Below, in pieces: positions 9,206 to 18,319 of a stretch of DNA of 62,134 nucleotides. Within the stretch, counting starts at the first letter, position 1. Each line of letters begins with the position of its first letter. This DNA is from Halorhabdus salina (GTDB lineage Archaea; Halobacteriota; Halobacteria; Halobacteriales; Haloarculaceae): the NCBI RefSeq assembly GCF_013839425.1, contig NZ_JACDNP010000004.1, positions 263,077 through 325,210 of the forward strand, in the 5' to 3' direction. Position numbers and translations under genes: made by a program. Below the pieces are notes generated by a model that had not been told where the DNA came from, searched no databases, and saw only the letters and a program-made list of their open reading frames with translations.

Positions 9206-10687
9206 TCAATCGTCGTATTGCCAGATATCGTCCATCGTCCAGACATCGAGCGAGTGCAGGGAGGCCGATCCTCGACGCGCGACCAGCGAGATATCGGTAC
9301 TTTCCGCGTCCGGGTACACCCGCGTCGTGAGTGTCTGGCGGCCGTTGGCGAACACCTCGACAATGGTCTTGTCGACGAACACCCGAAGATCAAGTAACTC
9401 GTCGTCGTCGAGTTCAAGCGTGCCGACTTCCGGCGGACGCGCCAGTACCTCGGCATCGGTACTCGACCGACTAGTGTCGATCCCGAGGGCGTCACTTCCG
9501 CGCCAGTAAGAAATCGTCGTCCGTTCGGACCCATCCCGGGAGCCCAACACCCCGATATCGAGTTGATCGGCATCACCGGGATCGATCGTCGCGTGGAGTT
9601 CAATACTCCGACCCCCGGGCTTGGGAAATTGCCACTCGTCTTCGGGCGAGAGAGAGACTGAGTCGACGCGACGGTGATCGCGCCGTATCGTCGTGAGTTC
9701 GTCGACGGGTTCGAGACGGAGTCGGCCATCCTCGATCGAGAGATTACGGGGCAGTCCGATCACGCCCGTCCATCCCCCAGTGGGATGATCCTGCCAGTCC
9801 ATTCGCCCCTCAACAACGTTGAAGAAAGCAACGCGTCGGTCACCCTCGTGGAGGACCGACGGGGCATGGAGGTTGCCCTGATCGACTGGGCCGTGATTCA
9901 AGCGGCCGTGCGTTTCGATGTCGAAGGTTAGCTCTTTTTTGTCATACTCGCCGACGTAGTATTGGGGCCCTCGTGGATGGGAGAAAAAGAGAAGGACGTG
10001 TTTGTCATCGAGGGCAAAGAAGTTCGGGACGGCCCCGTCCTCGTCAGGGTCTGTGTAGAAACCGTCCTGGATCAGTGGCCCGCGATAGGTCCACTCCCGG
10101 AGATCGTCAGATTCGAAGAGAAACTCCGTGGCCCGTCGGTCGGCCTTCCAGCCCGAGAGCGAGCGATATGTCTCTCCGTCGGCCCATAGGCAGGGATCGA
10201 AGATCTCGTAGGGCGCGTCTTCGTCGATCGGGACGACGGGGTTGTCCTCGAACTTCTCGAACTTGAGGAGATGGTCGTCAGTTCCCGTCGCGATACAGTT
10301 GCCCGCGTCCGTTCCGAAGTACATCAGGATCACACGATCATCCTCGACGAGTGCCTGTCCGGTGTAACACCCGCGTTCGGGACCACTGTCGGGCGCGAGA
10401 GCAATCGGGAGATCACGCCAGTGGACGAGATCGTCGCTGACAGCGTGCCCCCAGTGCATGGCTTCTGCCCAATCGCGGGTTCTAGAGATATCCGGCGGCC
10501 AAAACTGATAGAAGAGATGATACCGGCCGTTCCAATACACGGCCCCGTTGGGATCGTGAAGCAGTCCGCCCGGCGGGAAAAAATGATAATTCGGACGGAA
10601 CGGGTCATCGGCAAAGCGTTGTCGCCGGACCCGCGCGTCGGACGTTCGCTCCTCGATAGCGTCCGGAAGTGCCGTCACGTGGTCCAT
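9206..10687 (-). CDS. GH32 glycoside hydrolase (beta-fructosidase/sucrose hydrolase-like)
   Basis: A 493-residue, five-bladed-propeller GH32 enzyme plus C-terminal beta-sandwich (from about residue 330). The nucleophile is the Asp in LLHDPNGAVYW, matching the WMNDPNG box, and HLFYQFWP is the next family motif. The transition-state motif RDP appears as FDP (YEIFDPCLW). The acid/base box ECP is not seen in canonical form: the segment reads DEDGAVPNFF, so the Glu would have to be displaced. No signal peptide is present, so it acts on imported sugar. It follows trmB by 80 bases on the same strand and may be co-transcribed with it. The likely reaction is release of fructose from sucrose or fructo-oligosaccharides; exact substrate is unproven. 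Confidence 0.85.
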   Translation of the reverse strand: MDHVTALPDAIEERTSDARVRRQRFADDPFRPNYHFFPPGGLLHDPNGAVYWNGRYHLFYQFWPPDISRTRDWAEAMHWGHAVSDDLVHWRDLPIALAPDSGPERGCYTGQALVEDDRVILMYFGTDAGNCIATGTDDHLLKFEKFEDNPVVPIDEDAPYEIFDPCLWADGETYRSLSGWKADRRATEFLFESDDLREWTYRGPLIQDGFYTDPDEDGAVPNFFALDDKHVLLFFSHPRGPQYYVGEYDKKELTFDIETHGRLNHGPVDQGNLHAPSVLHEGDRRVAFFNVVEGRMDWQDHPTGGWTGVIGLPRNLSIEDGRLRLEPVDELTTIRRDHRRVDSVSLSPEDEWQFPKPGGRSIELHATIDPGDADQLDIGVLGSRDGSERTTISYWRGSDALGIDTSRSSTDAEVLARPPEVGTLELDDDELLDLRVFVDKTIVEVFANGRQTLTTRVYPDAESTDISLVARRGSASLHSLDVWTMDDIWQYDD

Positions 10688-10767
10688 ACTACGGGTGCGG
10701 GCGAGCGGAAAATAAACCCGACGGGAAGTCGTGACGCAGCGTCGGCGAATTCGTCTCGGGGCAGTCG

Positions 10768-11871
10768 TCAGTCTTCGATCGATTCGACGACGAGGCGGGT
10801 CGCCTCGTAATCCTCGATGACTGCGCCCCAGCCACCGATCTCGATTTCCCGATCCCCGTTATCTAGGACGATCGTCGCCTGGCCGCCGTGATACAGGACC
10901 GGCACGTCGGCCGGATATTGCTCAATGCCGGTATAGTGTACGTCGACGATCGTCCCGGCGAGGGAGATCGATGCTTCGGTGTCGATGTCGATAGCGTCGA
11001 TTGTCGCAGTGATCGTTGCCCCGTCCGAGAGAGGGTCAGCAATGTCCCGGATGCACTCACGGACGTTAATGTACGTCATCGGCGGAGTGTCATCGCTCGT
11101 CACGAGTTGCTCTAAGTTCGACTCCCAGATACCCGCGAGGAAAAACCAATGGAAGATATAAGCGTAGGTTCGATCCTTGACGATCATCCCGTATCGGTTC
11201 ATCGAGAGTTTGTGCGGCGCGAAACAGGTCGTTGTCCGATCAACGACCGCGACGAACGGCACCGGGACTGGCCGATAACCGACTTCCGCTGCGACGCTTT
11301 GCAACTCGGAGAGATCGGGGAATTGCGCTCCACTATCTTCGTCAATATAGATCCCAATCCGGATATGAACACCGTTCTCGTGGGCGGCCTTGAGCGCCGG
11401 GCGGAGTTGCTCGTACTGGTCGAGATTCACTGCCAGCTGAACCTGATCAGTCGCTTCGCGGATGATCGCCGCCGCCTGATCGAGAACCGTGTCGATCCGT
11501 TTGACGAAATTTACCGTGTGGGTCTCGATGGTTGGTGCTTCCCACAGATTCTCAATCTCGTCGGCAGCGGTCTCGAAGTTGGTCGCCCGCTCATGGAGAT
11601 CCCCTAGAATGGCCTCGGGGCTGAAAGCTCTGGCCCGAAGGCTATCCTGTTCGTAGGTCTCGATGTACCCGGATTCCTCCAAATCTCGCAGAACGTCGTA
11701 GATCCGTGGATCGGGAACGTCGCTCTCCTTGGCGATTGTCGTCGCCGAAGCCGATCCGAGTTTGAGAATCTCGACGTACGCGCTCGCCTGGTACGGAGAG
11801 AGACCAGCGTCTTCAAGTACCGCCGTGAGTTTCGCTTCGTTCATTGGCTGTGTTTCCGAGGAATTCGTCAT
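10768..11871 (-). CDS. TrmB-family sugar-responsive transcription regulator
   Basis: A 367-residue regulator. The N-terminal winged helix (about residues 12-85: LSPYQASAYVEILKLGSAS then DPRIYDVLRDLEESGYIE) is the TrmB HTH. A coiled-coil dimer linker and a C-terminal sugar-binding domain follow, including the phospholipase D-like part with KLSMNRYGMIV. Known TrmB proteins bind palindromes at sugar-transport promoters and are released or switched by sugars. Its position between the MalEFGK-type operon with GH32 and the amylosucrase-like gene makes these its likely targets. The ATG is at 11871; an in-frame ATG ten codons in is possible. Confidence 0.88.
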   Translation of the reverse strand: MTNSSETQPMNEAKLTAVLEDAGLSPYQASAYVEILKLGSASATTIAKESDVPDPRIYDVLRDLEESGYIETYEQDSLRARAFSPEAILGDLHERATNFETAADEIENLWEAPTIETHTVNFVKRIDTVLDQAAAIIREATDQVQLAVNLDQYEQLRPALKAAHENGVHIRIGIYIDEDSGAQFPDLSELQSVAAEVGYRPVPVPFVAVVDRTTTCFAPHKLSMNRYGMIVKDRTYAYIFHWFFLAGIWESNLEQLVTSDDTPPMTYINVRECIRDIADPLSDGATITATIDAIDIDTEASISLAGTIVDVHYTGIEQYPADVPVLYHGGQATIVLDNGDREIEIGGWGAVIEDYEATRLVVESIED

Positions 11872-11997
11872 TGTACTGAAAAGCGTGACGTCGGTACGGT
11901 TTCGGTCGTCACGCCGCCAGCGACGACCCGACTGTTCCGCCGCGTCGAGCCAAGGCCGCCAGTGCAGCCCATCACAAGCAACGTGAGCTGTCGACTA

Positions 11998-12040
11998 TTG
12001 TAACCCATTTCAAAGACATATTTACAACCTCAATTGTAAA
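11998..12040. promoter_or_regulatory. Palindromic operator candidate upstream of trmB
   Basis: TTTACAA (12021-12027), six bases, then TTGTAAA (12034-12040) is a perfect inverted repeat. A third half-site, TTGTAA, lies at 11998-12003. They sit in the AT-rich promoter zone upstream of trmB, which suggests autoregulation. The half-site TTACAA recurs at 4166 before the ABC operon. Apart from this, the 11872-12231 gap shows no gene. Confidence 0.5.
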
Positions 12041-12231
12041 AACCTTTCCGCGAGCTAGTTTGTTGGCGTACGCGAAACAGCGTATTAAAAGACGTCCGCG
12101 AATGTTGACGCCCCGGGCATCAGTGGTTAGCATCCGGCCGACCGGTTGGCAAAGACGGCATCGCCCGTGTTGTCAGCGTCCTCTTAACGCTGGTGAAAGA
12201 CTGGTGACCGCAAGCGGTGGCTGGCACCCAG

Positions 12232-13050
12232 TCAGGCAACGCTGTCCTCGGCGGGAAACTCGAACACCCGCTGTTCACACTCCGGGCAGATGCGGAGGTC
12301 TTTCGGGGGAACACCAGAGTCCGCATATGCCCCACAGCAGTTAGCCTCTGTCGACGGGACGATTTCGGAGCCACAAACGGGACAGACAGTGAGAAACATC
12401 CGAAGGGACCGGGCACCAGCGAGTCGAAGCGAATCGTCGAGAAACGAGTCCAGCGCCCGATAGCCCCCCAACTCAGAGATTGCAACAAGTTTGGAGAGAT
12501 ATTCGTCGTTGGTTCCGAGCACGAACCACAGTTGGTCGTCAACTTCCAGTGGCTCGGCGTCGTCGACATGCGGAATCGTTCGTTCGATCTCGTTTGCAAG
12601 TTCCCCGTCTGAAAGCACCGCGAGACGGTCCATTTCCTCGTGCCAGCTCGAATCGACCGCATCAGTGAGTTGGACCGTTTCGTCCTCGACCATGACAACG
12701 TCAGCTGCCGCCAGTTCGTCCAGAACGGCACCACCGTCGTCCGCAACGTCCCCGAGTGACGTGGACTCGGCGGGACCTGGTGTCGTCCTGCCGTCGTGAA
12801 ATATCGAAGACGGGATCGGAGCGGCCTCGATGAGGCGAGGTGCAAACGTTGGCGTGTATGGAACCACATAGCCGCGAATGTAAATCAGGCCCGCGCCAAT
12901 CGTTGCCACCGCAAGGCTGGCGAGCGTTCGATCTCGTCGATACAGCCACGCCGTGGCCACGCCTACCAGAATGGCGTTGACAACAGTACACGGCAAGCAT
13001 CGATTCTCGCCGGTATAGGCTGGCTCCCTGAGCCGCTCGAGAAGATCCAT
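12232..13050 (-). CDS. Conserved haloarchaeal membrane protein with zinc-ribbon C-terminus
   Basis: About 272 residues from ATG 13050 (MDLLERLREPAYTGENRC). An upstream extension would run towards an IS-end hairpin and is rejected. Two hydrophobic segments follow near residues 20-65 (CLPCTVVNAILVGVATAW and a second after RRDRTLASL). A long acidic soluble part comes next, then a zinc-ribbon-like C-terminus with CPVCGSE, NCCGAY and CPECEQ pairs. I do not know its function; the zinc ribbon and membrane anchor suggest a scaffold or regulator at the cytoplasmic face. Confidence 0.7.
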   Translation of the reverse strand: MDLLERLREPAYTGENRCLPCTVVNAILVGVATAWLYRRDRTLASLAVATIGAGLIYIRGYVVPYTPTFAPRLIEAAPIPSSIFHDGRTTPGPAESTSLGDVADDGGAVLDELAAADVVMVEDETVQLTDAVDSSWHEEMDRLAVLSDGELANEIERTIPHVDDAEPLEVDDQLWFVLGTNDEYLSKLVAISELGGYRALDSFLDDSLRLAGARSLRMFLTVCPVCGSEIVPSTEANCCGAYADSGVPPKDLRICPECEQRVFEFPAEDSVA

Positions 13051-13114
13051 ATTCCCAGTTTTCGTGACGAGCCGTAATGACTGCTGTGGATACGATTCCT
13101 CACGAGGGCGATTA

Positions 13115-13160
13115 CTTGACATCCTCCCCGCGCTGAAGCGCGAGGCTTTCTCCTTGATTC
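13115..13160 (-). mobile_element. Solo IS200/IS605-type right-end hairpin
   Basis: TTGACATCCTCCCCG followed by hairpin arms CGCGCT (13129-13134) and AGCGCG (13137-13142), then CTTTCTCCTTG, is the usual right-end layout of haloarchaeal IS200/IS605/IS1341 elements. It shares the CTTTCTCCTTG tail with the copy at 20410. No transposase frame survives next to it. The rest of the 13051-13576 gap contains a TATA-like GTATATAG near 13331 and a doubtful 57-codon frame at 13364-13537, but no supported gene. Confidence 0.55.
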
Positions 13161-13576
13161 TGCGTAAGTTCGTGGGGATTTTCGCCACTCAGGGGACCGA
13201 AATCCTCCCGAGATGTTACAGCCGGCAGTATCACCAAATGTCGCCAGCGATCGATCAAAACAGCAATGGGCGAGGGCTTCCCAGATGAGGCGAGAAGTGA
13301 ACGTGAACCCACTTTGTGACACGGTCGACGGTATATAGCACTGTCACTGCCGGAATCAAAAGTATGAGCAACCTGAAACACGACGATGGGCTCGAAGTGA
13401 GCCAGCAGGCGGATTGCCGTACCCAACCCTCCGGACGCCCGCAGGACAGGCACCGACTCGTTGCCAGCAGTCAGGACGGCTGGCGTACCGAGTGCCGTAG
13501 TAGTGGGAAACCGAGCAGCGGAACGATCGAACGGTAGTAACGGACACCGAGCACAGGATACTAGAAGACAGATACG

Positions 13577-15853
13577 ATGGATAGACACGATCCCGACGTC
13601 AACCCAGCCAACTGGGACGACGACAATCCGGTGGAAGCGCTACACGAACGACTCACGGACCGCTATGCCGACCACCCTGACGCCGATATCCTCCGTGACC
13701 GCATCAAATCGCACCTACAGACGTTCTGGGAGGCGTTCTCCACAGTCTACGGCGATAGCGCCCAATCAGCCGAGTGGGCAATACGGGCTATCGATGCGGC
13801 CGTTTCGGGCTACGAAGATCGCAACGACGAGCTCCGTGTACTCGATCGTGAGCGCGCCCGGAATCCCGACTGGTTCCAGCAACCCGACCACATCGCGTAC
13901 ATGGCCTACGTGGACCTGTTTGCTGGCGACCTCGATAGCGTCCGTGAGAAGATCCCATACCTGAAAGAACTCGGGGTGACCTACCTCCACCTTATGCCCC
14001 TGCTAGAGCCCCGGAACGGACAGTCAGACGGAGGGTACGCAGTCAAAGACTACCGATCGGTCGATCCCGATCTCGGGACGATGGAGGACCTCCGCAAACT
14101 GGCCGCGGACCTCCGAGAGGAGAACATCTTGCTGTCGTTAGACTTCGTGATGAACCACACCGCCCGCGAGCACGAGTGGGCCCAGGCTGCCCGTGCCGGC
14201 GAGGAGCGTTTCGAGGACTTCTATCTCACGTTCGAGGATCGAACGAAGCCGGACCAATACGAGGAGACGGTTCCCGAGGTCTTCCCCGACTTCGCGCCGG
14301 GAAATTTCACATACAATGAGGCGATGGACCGGTGGGTTTGGACGAGTTTCTATGACTTTCAGTGGGATCTCGATTACTCGAATCCGGACGTCTTCGTCCA
14401 GCTCTTGCGAGAACTGCTCTTTGTCGCGAATATCGGGACCGATTCGCTGCGCCTCGATGCGGTTCCGTTCCTCTGGAAAGAGATGGGCACTGACTGCCGA
14501 AACTTACCCGAGGCACACTGGATCTTGCGGGCCTATCGCGCCCTAGTTCGGATCGCTGCCCCGGGCGTTCTATTTAAAGCCGAAGCGATTGTCTCACCCG
14601 AGGAGACAATCAAGTACCTCGGGACCGGCGGCCACGAGGGCCAAGAGTGTGAGATTGCCTATGGCGCACCGCTAATGGCCCACGCCTGGCACGCGCTGGC
14701 TCGTGAGGACGCCCGATTGCTCTCTCACGCGATGGCGGAACTTCCAGCAACACCCGAGTCGGCGACCTGGCTCAACTACGTCCGGTGTCACGACGACATC
14801 GGCTGGGGACTCGACAACGGTGACGTTCGGGCCGCCCTCGGACGCGATCCGACAGCCGAGCGCCGGTTCTGTGCTGACTTTTACGCTGGCGACACGACCG
14901 ACAGTTACGCCGAGGGCTACCGCTTCCAGGTCGAAGAAGCGACCGGTGAGGCCCGGACATCCGGGACGATGGCGGCGCTGACCGGCCTCCAGCGTGCCCG
15001 GATCGAAGGCGACAGCGAAGATGTCGACATGGCGATCCGCCGTGGACTCCTGTTACACAGCGTCGTCTACGCGATGAAGGGCATGCCACTCCTCTACAGT
15101 GGCATCGAGATCGGACAGCGCAACGACTTCTCGTACCTTGCGGATCCGATGAAAGCCGATGACAACCGCTGGGTCCACCGCCCGTCCTTCGATTGGGACG
15201 CCGCCAGGAAACGAACCGAAGACAATACCGTCGAACAGCGACTGTTTGACGGGATCGCCGCTCTCTCGGATGCCCGCAAGGGACTGACGCCAGTACACGC
15301 CCAGGCCCAAGAGCGTATCTTGGACATCGGACCCGCGGAAATCTTCGTCGTCGAGCGCGTCTACGACGGCGAGCGCATGTTGGCGATTGCGAACTTTTCC
15401 GCTGAGCCACAGGCAGTCCCACTGGAGGGGCTCACGGATGTCTGGACCGACAGCGGGCTAACGAATATCCTCGACGACGAGACGGGCATCTTTGCCGACC
15501 GGCGAGTCTTCCTGGCTCCCTACGAGTATCGGTGGTTCCAGCCCGAGCCCAGGTTCGAGTCAGGCGAGCCCGTCTCGACGACCCTCGCGGTCGATGTCGA
15601 GACCGACTGGGGAGAGGAAGTCTATCTCACGGGGAGTCTCGACGCCCTCGGTTCCTTCGATCCCGACGACGCAGTCCCGATGAACGCCGAGGACTACCCG
15701 ACATGGACGACCGAGATCGACGTCCCTAATGGAACGTACTTCGAGTTCGAGTGGATCAAGAAACGAGACGAGACGGTAACCGAGTGGTCGCCAGGTCGGT
15801 ACGGCGCGAAAGCCGGTGAGGGGATGACGCTCTCCGGGCTGGATCGGCCGTAA
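13577..15853 (+). CDS. Amylosucrase-like GH13 glucosyltransferase with C-terminal CBM20
   Basis: A 758-residue enzyme whose residues 60-650 follow amylosucrase (GH13_4) closely: an N-terminal helical domain, YVDLFAGDLDSV, YLHLMPLLEP, SDGGYAV, NYSNPDVF-type and LFVANIG segments, and GTDCRNLP. Catalytic residues are D294 (DSLRLDAVPF), E336 (FKAEAIVSP) and D406 (RCHDDIGW). The D151 (SDGGYA) and R531 (ADDNRWVHRP) positions correspond to the Asp144-Arg509 salt bridge that sets sucrose specificity in the Neisseria enzyme. Residues about 660-758 form a CBM20 starch-binding domain (VYLTGSLDALGSFDP, WSPGRYGAK), which classical amylosucrases lack. The expected reaction moves glucose from sucrose to an alpha-1,4-glucan and frees fructose. 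There is no signal peptide. Confidence 0.88.
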   Translation: MDRHDPDVNPANWDDDNPVEALHERLTDRYADHPDADILRDRIKSHLQTFWEAFSTVYGDSAQSAEWAIRAIDAAVSGYEDRNDELRVLDRERARNPDWFQQPDHIAYMAYVDLFAGDLDSVREKIPYLKELGVTYLHLMPLLEPRNGQSDGGYAVKDYRSVDPDLGTMEDLRKLAADLREENILLSLDFVMNHTAREHEWAQAARAGEERFEDFYLTFEDRTKPDQYEETVPEVFPDFAPGNFTYNEAMDRWVWTSFYDFQWDLDYSNPDVFVQLLRELLFVANIGTDSLRLDAVPFLWKEMGTDCRNLPEAHWILRAYRALVRIAAPGVLFKAEAIVSPEETIKYLGTGGHEGQECEIAYGAPLMAHAWHALAREDARLLSHAMAELPATPESATWLNYVRCHDDIGWGLDNGDVRAALGRDPTAERRFCADFYAGDTTDSYAEGYRFQVEEATGEARTSGTMAALTGLQRARIEGDSEDVDMAIRRGLLLHSVVYAMKGMPLLYSGIEIGQRNDFSYLADPMKADDNRWVHRPSFDWDAARKRTEDNTVEQRLFDGIAALSDARKGLTPVHAQAQERILDIGPAEIFVVERVYDGERMLAIANFSAEPQAVPLEGLTDVWTDSGLTNILDDETGIFADRRVFLAPYEYRWFQPEPRFESGEPVSTTLAVDVETDWGEEVYLTGSLDALGSFDPDDAVPMNAEDYPTWTTEIDVPNGTYFEFEWIKKRDETVTEWSPGRYGAKAGEGMTLSGLDRP

Positions 15854-15884
15854 TCGGCGTTCGTGAACGGGACCACGAGGCAGA

Positions 15885-18167
15885 TTACGGATCGTTCGGC
15901 AGCGGCTCGCCTTCGTGCCAATCGTTGTGGCCCTGATCGAACAGCGTCGGCGTCTCGAAGACAGCGAGTGTCTCGACCTCGACAGTGACCGCGTCCTCTT
16001 CGCGATCGACGAGTAAGTCCTCGCCGGTGAACAGATCGTATGTCTCGACCGGCAGCCGGAGATCGATCCAGTGAGGGTGGTCAGCGAAGTTGATGACGAC
16101 GACACGTTTTTCCTCGCCGGCGTCCCGGCCAAACACCAGCACGTCGTTGCCGGCTTCCGCGCGGTGGGCTTCCCGGACCAGCGTCGCTTCCGGGCCCAAG
16201 ACCGGCGAGTCGTGATAGAAGTCGACGAGATCCGAGACGAATCCGAGATGGTCTTGGTCGTACTCTTCCCAGTTCATGAACGCCCGCTTGTACGGGTCGG
16301 CCTTGATATCGCCTGTCTGATCCTCGCGGCCGAAGTAGGGACTCTCGCGGCGCTGCCCGTACTCGGTAATGAGTCGCTCCTGGCCGTAGTACAGCATCGG
16401 CACGCCAGGGAGTGTAAACGCCGCGGCGAGAGCCGCGCGCTGGGCCGCTGCGGGGTCGTCACGATGGCCGTGGGCTTTCGCTTCGTGGTACAGTCGGGAC
16501 TCGTCGTGGTTCTCCGTGGAATTGATCACGCGAGAGTATGCTGGGAAGCCGTCGTGTTGGCGCGCTTCAATCGCGCTGAGGAGATCCCTGGGCGGCCGCT
16601 CACCCCGGGCGACGGCGTGGGCGGTTCGCATGAACTCCGTCGAATCAAAGTGCAGGTCGAATTCCGATTCGCCCATCGACGGAATCCGAGGGATGGATTC
16701 ATCGAGCCACAGAAACTCGGCATCCTTCTCACGAGTTAACTGTCGGGCTTCCGTCCAGAAGGAGTGGGGAACCCCCCACGCGATGTCACACCGGAATGCG
16801 TCGACAATATCAGACCAGAAGTCCACGACGGCGAGGATATGCTCTCGAAGCGCTAGATTGCCGAAGTTGAGGTTCGGGTGTAAGCGGACATCGAAGAAAC
16901 TCGTCTGTGCGGGTGTAGCGTCGATGCCGTTGGTCCGTGACTGCCGGTCGAACCAGTCGAAATACGGTGAATCGGTATCCCAGGACTGAACGTCGGGAAA
17001 CGCGTACGGATCGTCGGGCTCCCCACCGAGGTCACCGATCGTGTCTTGCCAGGCCTCGTGGTCCCACCCAACGTGGTTGATGACGAGATCGAAACAAACT
17101 TTGATATCGTGATTGTGACAACTCTCGACGAAGCGTTCGAAGTCTTCGATCGTTCCCAGATCCTCGGCGACGGAGAAGTAATCGCTGGCGTCGTAGCCGT
17201 GCGGGCCGCCCGGCGCAGTATCGACCGTGGCACTCCAAGCCGGCACGATCGGCGTCAGCCAGACAACGTCGACACCCAATTCCGCGAGGTAGTCGACCGT
17301 CTCAGTGAGGAACGCAAGGTCGGTTTCGCCGTTCTGGCCGGCGAACGATCGGGTGAAAATCTCGTAGACGACAGCGTCATCGATCCACGCCGGCGGCCGG
17401 TTAGGAAGGTCGACGTCCGCGTCGTCCGGATCGAGAACGATTTCGTCGGTCGTACCCAGGCGTACCCCGTCGTAAGGGGCGGCAAACAGTCGCGTCGGTG
17501 CCTCGAGCGCTTCGCGGGGAATCCGGGCGGTCGTCCCGTCGACAACGATCTCCGACCGGTCGAGGGACGCAGCGTCGTGCGGGAGGAAAGAGACGTCCAG
17601 ATCCTCGGGGACAGCGTAGCTGTCGGGCGCGAGTTTCGGGTTCGATTCGATCACGAACTCGCCGGCGTCAGCATCGTAGTCCCCGTCGAGTTCGAGCCGT
17701 GGCGGTCCGCCGGTCGCCTCTCGGGCGTCAGTTGGGAGTTCGTCTTCGATGTCGAACAACTCGACGCCATCTTCGGTGACTGGCGGCGGAAACACTTCCA
17801 GCGTCAACTCGTGGGTGCCATCCGGTGCATCGAGCTCGAAGACATACATTCCGGGCTCGTCAGGTTCGAACTCGACGGTGCTGTGAGTACCCTCGTCGTA
17901 CTGCTCAGCATCCGCTTCGAAGGGTGTCGGTGCGTACTCCAGGCCGGCTTTGCTGCCGTCGGGTTTCTCTCGAAGGCGCCAGACGAATGCCTCTTTCCGG
18001 TACGGGCTAGGATCGCGTTCTGGCGATCCCGCGATCGTCGGCGCAAGGTTGTCCCTGTCGTAACCATGTGCCATATCAACGTAGATTGGATCGACGATGC
18101 TCTCTCCCAACTGTAGGAACCGTGGCGGGCCCGGATGGTGACTGTCAGAATCGTAGTGTTCTACCAT
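15885..18167 (-). CDS. GH13 alpha-amylase-type enzyme with N-terminal beta-sandwich domains
   Basis: A 760-residue intracellular GH13 protein. Residues 1-270 carry beta-rich, CBM-like modules (SHHPGPPRFLQLGE, GMYVFELDAPDGTHELTLEVF). The catalytic barrel spans about 280-660 with D461 (FRCDIAWGVP), E490 (LDESIP) and D555 (ENHDES), and the C-terminal beta domain ends in an acidic tail. ATG 18167 is preferred to a GTG at 18176. It shares its N-terminal plan and barrel with the divergent gene at 18320, and its C-terminal part is duplicated at 2-820. It probably hydrolyses alpha-glucan or maltodextrin; the subfamily is uncertain. Confidence 0.88.
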   Translation of the reverse strand: MVEHYDSDSHHPGPPRFLQLGESIVDPIYVDMAHGYDRDNLAPTIAGSPERDPSPYRKEAFVWRLREKPDGSKAGLEYAPTPFEADAEQYDEGTHSTVEFEPDEPGMYVFELDAPDGTHELTLEVFPPPVTEDGVELFDIEDELPTDAREATGGPPRLELDGDYDADAGEFVIESNPKLAPDSYAVPEDLDVSFLPHDAASLDRSEIVVDGTTARIPREALEAPTRLFAAPYDGVRLGTTDEIVLDPDDADVDLPNRPPAWIDDAVVYEIFTRSFAGQNGETDLAFLTETVDYLAELGVDVVWLTPIVPAWSATVDTAPGGPHGYDASDYFSVAEDLGTIEDFERFVESCHNHDIKVCFDLVINHVGWDHEAWQDTIGDLGGEPDDPYAFPDVQSWDTDSPYFDWFDRQSRTNGIDATPAQTSFFDVRLHPNLNFGNLALREHILAVVDFWSDIVDAFRCDIAWGVPHSFWTEARQLTREKDAEFLWLDESIPRIPSMGESEFDLHFDSTEFMRTAHAVARGERPPRDLLSAIEARQHDGFPAYSRVINSTENHDESRLYHEAKAHGHRDDPAAAQRAALAAAFTLPGVPMLYYGQERLITEYGQRRESPYFGREDQTGDIKADPYKRAFMNWEEYDQDHLGFVSDLVDFYHDSPVLGPEATLVREAHRAEAGNDVLVFGRDAGEEKRVVVINFADHPHWIDLRLPVETYDLFTGEDLLVDREEDAVTVEVETLAVFETPTLFDQGHNDWHEGEPLPNDP

Positions 18168-18204
18168 AATATTCACCGAATAGACAACAACAGGTGTGAA
18201 TATT
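18168..18204. promoter_or_regulatory. Inverted repeat between divergent GH13 genes
   Basis: AATATTCAC (18168-18176) and GTGAATATT (18196-18204) are perfect 9-base arms 19 bases apart. They lie immediately upstream of the minus-strand start, where a leaderless promoter and an operator would overlap, and about 115 bases before the plus-strand gene. A regulator dimer binding here could control the divergent pair. Confidence 0.45.
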
Positions 18205-18319
18205 TGAGAGGAGTATCCGAGAGCGTGTTAACCCTTCCCCAGTAGTGCCGTGAGGGCTGGGTGGACGATGAACGTCGATGGCACAGCTATTTTCAACACC
18301 CGTTTCCAACGAGTAGATT

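Noticed and set aside
13364-13537. 57-codon frame after a TATA-like GTATATAG at 13331
   Set aside because: The promoter spacing is plausible, but the predicted protein is basic and low in the acidic residues typical of this proteome, shows no motif and lies in IS-scarred sequence.
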